A stretch of 25,709 bases of DNA, taken from positions 1 to 25,709 of the IMG/VR virus record IMGVR_UViG_3300008117_000488, one strand, 5' to 3'. A program made the translations under genes and the position numbers. Below the pieces are notes generated by a model. It saw nothing but the letters and a program-made list of their open reading frames with translations, searched no databases and was not told where the DNA came from. Shown piece by piece: positions 21,925-25,709 of the stretch. How positions within the stretch are numbered: position 1 is the first letter of the stretch; every line of letters starts with the position of its first letter. The DNA comes from a virus.

Positions 21925-22734
21925 TTAGTCCCGGAACCCGCGATCCGCATTAGGGACGTATTCGAATTCGAGAAAATCACTGAGGCCCTGCACGACGTCA
22001 CCCACGACCTCGAACTGCGCCCAGACCTCGAACTGCTTGGAATCGTAGTCCAGAACTTGCAGTTCAAACTTAGCGAACCGCATCCCACCTGCTTCCCCCA
22101 GCACAACCTCGAAGGGTTCCGAGGGTCCCTCGACATTATATGCGTCTAACTCATAGGACTTGTTTACCCTTTCCTCCAACTCCAAGAACCCCCTCCCGTC
22201 GATAGGGGGTGACTCCTCGATACCGGCAATCAGATCGTAGAGGTCGATCCTCTGAGAAACCTCTCTCGAAAGACCCTCGATCAGTTTCAGAATCGGACCG
22301 GAGTCGAAGTCGTCCGCCTCCGAATCGTAGGGGGGAAGAAGATCAGAGGGGATCGAGAAGGTGACCTCACCGCTGTAGCTGTGCGGTAAGTCCACCCTAT
22401 ACTCGATGTCTTCGTAGTCGTAGGAATCGCTGTCCTTGACCCTCTGCTTGTAGCGTTCGGTCTCGAAATCTCCGAACTTCGTCTTCACCTCAGAGACCTT
22501 CAGGCCTTTCGAGGTGCGCATCAGAGTCTGAGCGATGGCGTCCGCAAGCCTCCCCCTTGAGAACTGGGCAACCCTGCCAGAGGAAGAAGCCTTAGACCGG
22601 TTGACCGGGTCGGGGGTGAAGGAGGTCTGAGCCAACCCAGCCAGGATAGCCTTCCGCTGGGGCGAACCAACAGGAAGGGTGGAAGCCAGCCGGATCAACC
22701 GGGAACGATCGGATGAGGTCAGAGTACGAGGCAT
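21925..22734 (-). CDS. Tagged protein of lower G+C between direct repeats, unknown function
   Basis: 269 residues; ATG 22734 with GGGAG nine bases upstream. The tag is at residues 7-34 (DRSRLIRLASTLPVGSPQRK, then AILAGL). A basic Ser-rich segment follows, then a helix (RGRLADAIAQTLMRTSKG). The rest is acidic mixed alpha/beta (SYDYEDIEYRVDLPHSYSG; GPILKLIEGLSREVSQRIDL; WAQFEVVGDVVQGLSDFLEF). Codons are plainly less G+C-rich than in all neighbours (many third-position A and T, AGA and TCA codons), which suggests recent transfer. The tag-coding DNA still matches the neighbour at 23510 closely. A CTATAAC box at 22803-22797 may be its -10. Confidence 0.75.
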   Translation of the reverse strand: MPRTLTSSDRSRLIRLASTLPVGSPQRKAILAGLAQTSFTPDPVNRSKASSSGRVAQFSRGRLADAIAQTLMRTSKGLKVSEVKTKFGDFETERYKQRVKDSDSYDYEDIEYRVDLPHSYSGEVTFSIPSDLLPPYDSEADDFDSGPILKLIEGLSREVSQRIDLYDLIAGIEESPPIDGRGFLELEERVNKSYELDAYNVEGPSEPFEVVLGEAGGMRFAKFELQVLDYDSKQFEVWAQFEVVGDVVQGLSDFLEFEYVPNADRGFRD

Positions 22735-22839
22735 ACCGTAACACTCCCACAGAGGGTCGGTCCGCTTAGGGGCTGAACCGTATTGGAGGTCCAAAGTTAT
22801 AGCGGATCCACCGAACCGGATACGACACTGGTCGTACAG

Positions 22840-22870
22840 CCGGGTCAGAGCGGACCGTCCTCGGAAGGGT
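22840..22870. repeat. 31-bp direct repeat, right copy
   Basis: Same 31 bases as 21866-21896. It covers the stop and last eight or so codons (ending EDGPL) of the 22845-23510 gene, so insertion of the neighbouring gene left that gene's reading frame whole. Confidence 0.9.
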
Positions 22871-23510
22871 CGTAGGGCCGCAGGGGGACCTGGATGTAGG
22901 CAGTGCCCTGCTTCACCCGGACGACGGGGTCGCTGGCGATGTCCACGGAGAAGTCGCTACCCTGCAGGGCCTCACCGATCTGGTCGACGACGGTGGGGTA
23001 GTCGTACGTGGCCTTGACCTCGAGGTCGCGCGAGGTCCCGGTCCACCCCTCGATCACGATCGTGACCGCACGATCCGTCACGCGGACGTCGGGCGGGATC
23101 GACATGCGGAGAACCCGCCGGGTGAAGTCCGCCACCACGCGGACGACCTGGTCCTGAAACTCCCGTGGGACGCCCGAGGCGGTGCGACCCAACGCGTCCC
23201 GCTCAGCGGACTCCTCGCGGATCTTCTTCTCCCACGCGTCGACCGCCGTGTTGAGGAAGAAGATCATGTTGCCCAGGTTCTGCGGGAGGCTCCGGAACCG
23301 CAGCCCCGTCTCACGCTCCGCCGCGAAGATGGGCCACTTCCAGAACCCGTCCGCACCATCCACACGGTTGTAGTCCTCCGACCGGGGAGGGAACCGTGCC
23401 TCCTTCCCGAGTCCCGCCAGGATCGCCTTCCGCTGGGGCGAACCGACGGGGAGGGTCGAGGCCAGCCGGATCAGGGCGGAACGGTCGGCGGCGGTCAGGC
23501 GACGGGACAT
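22845..23510 (-). CDS. Tagged protein, unknown function
   Basis: 221 residues from ATG 23510. An in-frame ATG 15 bases upstream has no ribosome site, while GGAG inside that stretch is well placed for 23510. Tag at residues 9-34 (DRSALIRLASTLPVGSPQRK, then AILAGL). Then an aromatic segment (DGFWKWPIFAAERETGLRF), a helical part (NMIFFLNTAVDAWEKKIREE; EFQDQVVRVVADFTRRVLRM) and strands (VRVTDRAVTIVIEGW, LEVKATYDYP, AYIQVPLRPYD). The order strand, helix, strand in the second half recurs loosely in the sister genes. Unknown function. Confidence 0.73.
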   Translation of the reverse strand: MSRRLTAADRSALIRLASTLPVGSPQRKAILAGLGKEARFPPRSEDYNRVDGADGFWKWPIFAAERETGLRFRSLPQNLGNMIFFLNTAVDAWEKKIREESAERDALGRTASGVPREFQDQVVRVVADFTRRVLRMSIPPDVRVTDRAVTIVIEGWTGTSRDLEVKATYDYPTVVDQIGEALQGSDFSVDIASDPVVRVKQGTAYIQVPLRPYDPSEDGPL

Positions 23511-23549
23511 CGGGGATGACTCCATGAGTGGGGCGGGGTGGACGTACCT

Positions 23550-24272
23550 TCAGTAGCCGTAGTCGGGCTCGGGGATGAACCGCTCGGGATCATCCACCTC
23601 GATGTCGTAGGTGCAGTCGAACGACGCATTGAACTTGAACCCCAGGACGACCAGGCCCCCGCCCACCAGCATCCGGCCCACGGGCTCGGGCTTGGACATG
23701 CGGCCGTTCACCAGACCCACATCCATGAACGACACCCCGGGGTTCTTATCGTTGAGCATCTCCGCGAGACCATCGGTGCCGTGCATCGCCGTCAAGAGGA
23801 AGCCGTCGGGCCTCATCCGGTTGACGACGCGGTTCATGACGTCGACCATGAACTCCTCACGCTGCGCCTGGGAGACCTGCGCCAACATGCGCGCGGGGAG
23901 GATGAGGTGCGTGAAGAACGTGACATCGGAGGGGACTTCGAGGTCGATGGTCACGGACGCGGTGTCGATGTCGGGGGGGTGGTCCCACGTCCCGGCACGG
24001 CTCTCGTAACCGTACTCGAAATCCCGCTCATCCGAGATGTAGGACACCTTGGTGCGGTCGAAGTCCGTCTCGATGGACCCCGCCGGATCGCGCAGCACGT
24101 ACTGCGCGGCCGCAGCGGCGAGGTCGAGGTCGATCAGGCCTGCGACGTGGCGGTGGGCCACCCTGACGGCGATGTTGCGGTAGTCGGGCACGGATCCTCC
24201 GAGCGATTCGACTGGGAGGGTGGAAGCAAGCCGGATCAGACGGGAACGGTCGGAGGCCGGGCGACGGGACAT
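23550..24272 (-). CDS. Protein with a shortened tag, unknown function
   Basis: 240 residues from ATG 24272. The tag starts normally (SRRPASDRSRLIRLASTLPV, residues 2-21) but then leaves the pattern; the R-x2-ILAGL end is missing. No ribosome site precedes the ATG: the leader piece that carries GGAG in the sister genes is absent here. The body is mixed alpha/beta (VTIDLEVPSDVTFFTHLILPA; REEFMVDVMNRVVNRMRPDG; VGRMLVGGGLVVLGFKFNAS), ending in an acidic C-terminus. It may be translated by read-through coupling or from a leaderless transcript. No known domain. Confidence 0.68.
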   Translation of the reverse strand: MSRRPASDRSRLIRLASTLPVESLGGSVPDYRNIAVRVAHRHVAGLIDLDLAAAAAQYVLRDPAGSIETDFDRTKVSYISDERDFEYGYESRAGTWDHPPDIDTASVTIDLEVPSDVTFFTHLILPARMLAQVSQAQREEFMVDVMNRVVNRMRPDGFLLTAMHGTDGLAEMLNDKNPGVSFMDVGLVNGRMSKPEPVGRMLVGGGLVVLGFKFNASFDCTYDIEVDDPERFIPEPDYGY

Positions 24273-24339
24273 CGGGGATGCGGGGGCGATAGGCCGACTA
24301 CCGCATCCAGGGCCGGGTCGGGCGGGGGCGACGGATCGG

Positions 24340-24804
24340 CTACCCGATGTCCGAGTGGGGCGTGATGTCCGTGGACTGGCGGTAGTAGGCGAAACGGTTG
24401 TCGTTGGAGAGCGCCATCTGGAACTTGCATCCGAAGAACCTCTCCAGGTGGCCCTTGACCTTCGCCATGTCCTCGACCCGGATGCCCGCATCCGGGTTGA
24501 TGTAACTCCGGACCTCGATGCCACCCCGCCTTTTCACACTGAGGGTCAGGTTCATCGCGACGGTCTTCACGAGGTGCGCGTACGGGGCGTCGGTCGGATC
24601 CGACACGTCCCCGAAACCGTCCTCGATGGACAGGAGGTGCTGGATGGCGGGCCGGATGAAGGGGGAGGCGCCGGCGACCTTGGACGATCCGGAAGCACCC
24701 CCGAGTCCCGCCAGGATCGCCCTCCGCTCGGAGGACCCGACGGGGAGGGTGGAGGCGAGGCGGATGAGGGCCGAACGGTCGGAGGCGGTCAGGCGACGGG
24801 ACAT
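24340..24804 (-). CDS. Tagged protein, unknown function
   Basis: 154 residues from ATG 24804 (the ATG 15 bases upstream lacks a ribosome site; GGAG lies nine or so bases before 24804). Tag at 9-34 (DRSALIRLASTLPVGSSERR, then AILAGL). Then a Gly/Ser link, a helix (FIRPAIQHLLSIEDG), strands (VAMNLTLSVKRRGGIEVRSY), a helix (VEDMAKVKGHLERFFG) and an acidic, aromatic end. The body looks like a small alpha/beta domain; no family was recognised. Confidence 0.73.
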   Translation of the reverse strand: MSRRLTASDRSALIRLASTLPVGSSERRAILAGLGGASGSSKVAGASPFIRPAIQHLLSIEDGFGDVSDPTDAPYAHLVKTVAMNLTLSVKRRGGIEVRSYINPDAGIRVEDMAKVKGHLERFFGCKFQMALSNDNRFAYYRQSTDITPHSDIG

Positions 24805-24872
24805 CGGGGAGGACTCCATGTGCAGGGTTCACGGGGACGGGGGCGATAGGACGCCTACCGACCCATCAGGAC
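24710..24872. repeat. Leader-plus-tag DNA module, copy A
   Basis: About 160 bases covering the tag codons of the 24804 gene, its ribosome site and its leader up to the previous gene's stop. The segment matches 25527-25694 at nearly every position, with a few substitutions and small gaps. Both contain GGCG-TYCTATCG-CCCCC on the minus strand (box at 24849-24844), a likely promoter or processing site. A shorter, rearranged version of the leader, CCTATCG at 24293-24287, precedes the 24272 gene. Confidence 0.75.
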
Positions 24873-25621
24873 CTTGGCCTGGCCGGGACGCCGGGGGCCT
24901 TCCACCGGCCTTCGAGGATCTCACCCTCGGATCCGTCCCACACCCCCCCGAGGATCACGGCCGTTCCGCCGATGCGGGCGTTGCCGGACACCTGGGCACT
25001 GCCTATCACCTTGGCATCGCCGTACACCTCGGCCCCGGCGTACACCTCGGCATCGCCGCCCACCTTGGCTTTGCCGTACACCTTGGCGGAGCCGTACACC
25101 TTGGCGTTGCCGGACACCTTGGCTCTGCCGAACACCTGGGCTTCGCCGGACACCTTGGCGTCGCCTTCCACCTCGGCGTTGCCGTACACCTTGGCATCGC
25201 CGTACACCTGGGCCTGGTAGTGTACCCTGGCGTTGCCGTACAACTTGGCCTGGTCGTACACCTTGGCATCGCCGTACACCTGGGCGACGCCGGACAACTC
25301 GGCGTTGCCGAGCACCTGGGCGTTGTCGGACATCACGGCGTCGCCGTACAACTTGGCCCGGTCGTACACCTTGGCATCGCCGAACACCTTGGCGTCGCCG
25401 TACACCTCGGCCTGATCCAGGATGTGCTTCCCGGGGACGTTGTACTTAGGTTTAGGGTGGTTCTCCCAAGGTGATCCAAACGGATCAGGTCTCTCCAACC
25501 CATAGGGTTCGTCAGGGAACCACGCCGCCAGGATCGCCCTCCGTTCGGAGGACCCGACGGGCAGCGTCGAGGCAAGACGGATCAGACGGGAACGGTCGGC
25601 GGCGGTCAGGCGACGGGACAT
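24866..25621 (-). CDS. Tagged left-handed beta-helix (hexapeptide-repeat) protein
   Basis: 251 residues from ATG 25621 (upstream in-frame ATGs at 25636 and 25651 lack ribosome sites). Tag at 9-32 (DRSRLIRLASTLPVGSSERR, then AILAAW). About 35 residues of Pro-rich link follow. Residues 71-226 form about 26 hexapeptide repeats of the type AKVYGD or AKVYGN, with V, Y or L at the inward position. This is the pattern of a left-handed beta helix, as in YdcK-like and hexapeptide acyltransferase proteins, but with no acyltransferase catalytic histidine insert. Such helices are often trimeric and form rigid rods. A virion fibre or spike is possible; being tagged, it may be anchored through the tag. Function is inference. 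Confidence 0.82.
   Translation of the reverse strand: MSRRLTAADRSRLIRLASTLPVGSSERRAILAAWFPDEPYGLERPDPFGSPWENHPKPKYNVPGKHILDQAEVYGDAKVFGDAKVYDRAKLYGDAVMSDNAQVLGNAELSGVAQVYGDAKVYDQAKLYGNARVHYQAQVYGDAKVYGNAEVEGDAKVSGEAQVFGRAKVSGNAKVYGSAKVYGKAKVGGDAEVYAGAEVYGDAKVIGSAQVSGNARIGGTAVILGGVWDGSEGEILEGRWKAPGVPARPRS
24944..25411 (-). repeat. 18-bp tandem coding repeats of the beta-helix gene
   Basis: About 26 units of 18 bases, each encoding one hexapeptide, with strong conservation of the centre (TTGCCGTACACC or TCGCCGTACACC on the plus strand). High identity between units at DNA level points to recent growth by slippage or unequal exchange, and the repeat number may vary between related phages. Confidence 0.9.
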
Positions 25622-25694
25622 CGGGGAGGACTCCATGAGTGAAGGGTTCACACGGGGACGGGGGCGATAGAACGCCTACTGACCCATCCAGGAC
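25527..25694. repeat. Leader-plus-tag DNA module, copy B
   Basis: Counterpart of 24710-24872, carrying the tag, ribosome site and leader of the beta-helix gene. The CTATCG box is at 25670-25665 on the minus strand, 49 bases from the start; in copy A it is 45 bases from the start. The last 15 bases of the window continue a GC-rich stretch with no frame that can be assigned, probably the end of another gene. Confidence 0.75.
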
Positions 25695-25709
25695 GGGGTC
25701 AGGCGGGGA

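Noticed and set aside
21866-22870. Transposon or insertion sequence between the 31-bp repeats
   Set aside because: No transposase and no terminal inverted repeats were seen, and 31 bp is too long for a usual target-site duplication.
24944-25411. CRISPR-like regular repeats
   Set aside because: The period is 18 bases with no separate spacers, and every unit encodes one hexapeptide in frame.
24518-25474. Plus-strand frame with VHLGxA repeats
   Set aside because: It is the mirror of the hexapeptide repeats in the beta-helix gene; the minus frame has a tag, a ribosome site and a sensible fold.

Overview
The window looks like part of a large, high-G+C tailed bacteriophage (or phage-derived) genome with a contractile tail. 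Three genes carry most of that case: a very large tail sheath gene that runs off the left edge, a run of tightly overlapping virion-type genes, and an M15-type endolysin. Small plus-strand accessory genes and free-standing GIY-YIG nucleases sit among them, as is common in large phages. The host is not visible in the sequence. A small lipoprotein with a lipobox suggests a bacterium with an outer membrane, but this is weak evidence. No tRNA, rRNA, integrase, transposase or CRISPR array was found, and no gene-free stretch exceeds 300 bases.

Layout. Virion-type genes are on the minus strand. Reading that strand from the right edge: 25621-21925 holds five genes that share an N-terminal tag; 20189-17964 holds an M15 endolysin, a ParB-fold-like protein and a C-terminally tagged protein; 16814-15663 and 15275-13768 hold two more tagged proteins and two small membrane proteins; 13499-7385 is a seven-gene operon linked by GTGA overlaps or gaps of a few bases to about 19 bases, including an actin-like ATPase; then come an FmdB-type zinc ribbon (6560-6114) and the tail sheath (4931-1). 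Plus-strand islands interrupt this order: a GIY-YIG homing-type endonuclease (5074-6096), small unknowns (6664-7403, 13553-13783), a T5orf172-type nuclease (15342-15656), a group with a zinc ribbon and a lipoprotein (16855-17975), and a group of very small proteins (20307-21859).

How it fits together. Most of the minus-strand genes probably build or dress the particle: sheath, neck or tail-completion proteins and a modular beta-rich protein, with the endolysin and possible spanin-like proteins for lysis. Five plus-strand genes or islands are preceded by one conserved promoter-like element (GGTCCGA, a 14-15 base spacer, then GTGTAYC or a close variant), so they look like independently expressed cassettes inserted between virion operons.

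The most unusual signal is a short helical tag of about 22 residues (core IRLA-x3-P, then R and a leucine-rich end). It occurs nine times in eight otherwise unrelated proteins, at the N-terminus, the C-terminus, or both. In the right-hand cluster the tag spreads together with its leader DNA, and one tagged gene of lower G+C lies between perfect 31-bp direct repeats. This looks like a modular set of proteins addressed to a common place or partner, perhaps the virion, but that function is inference.
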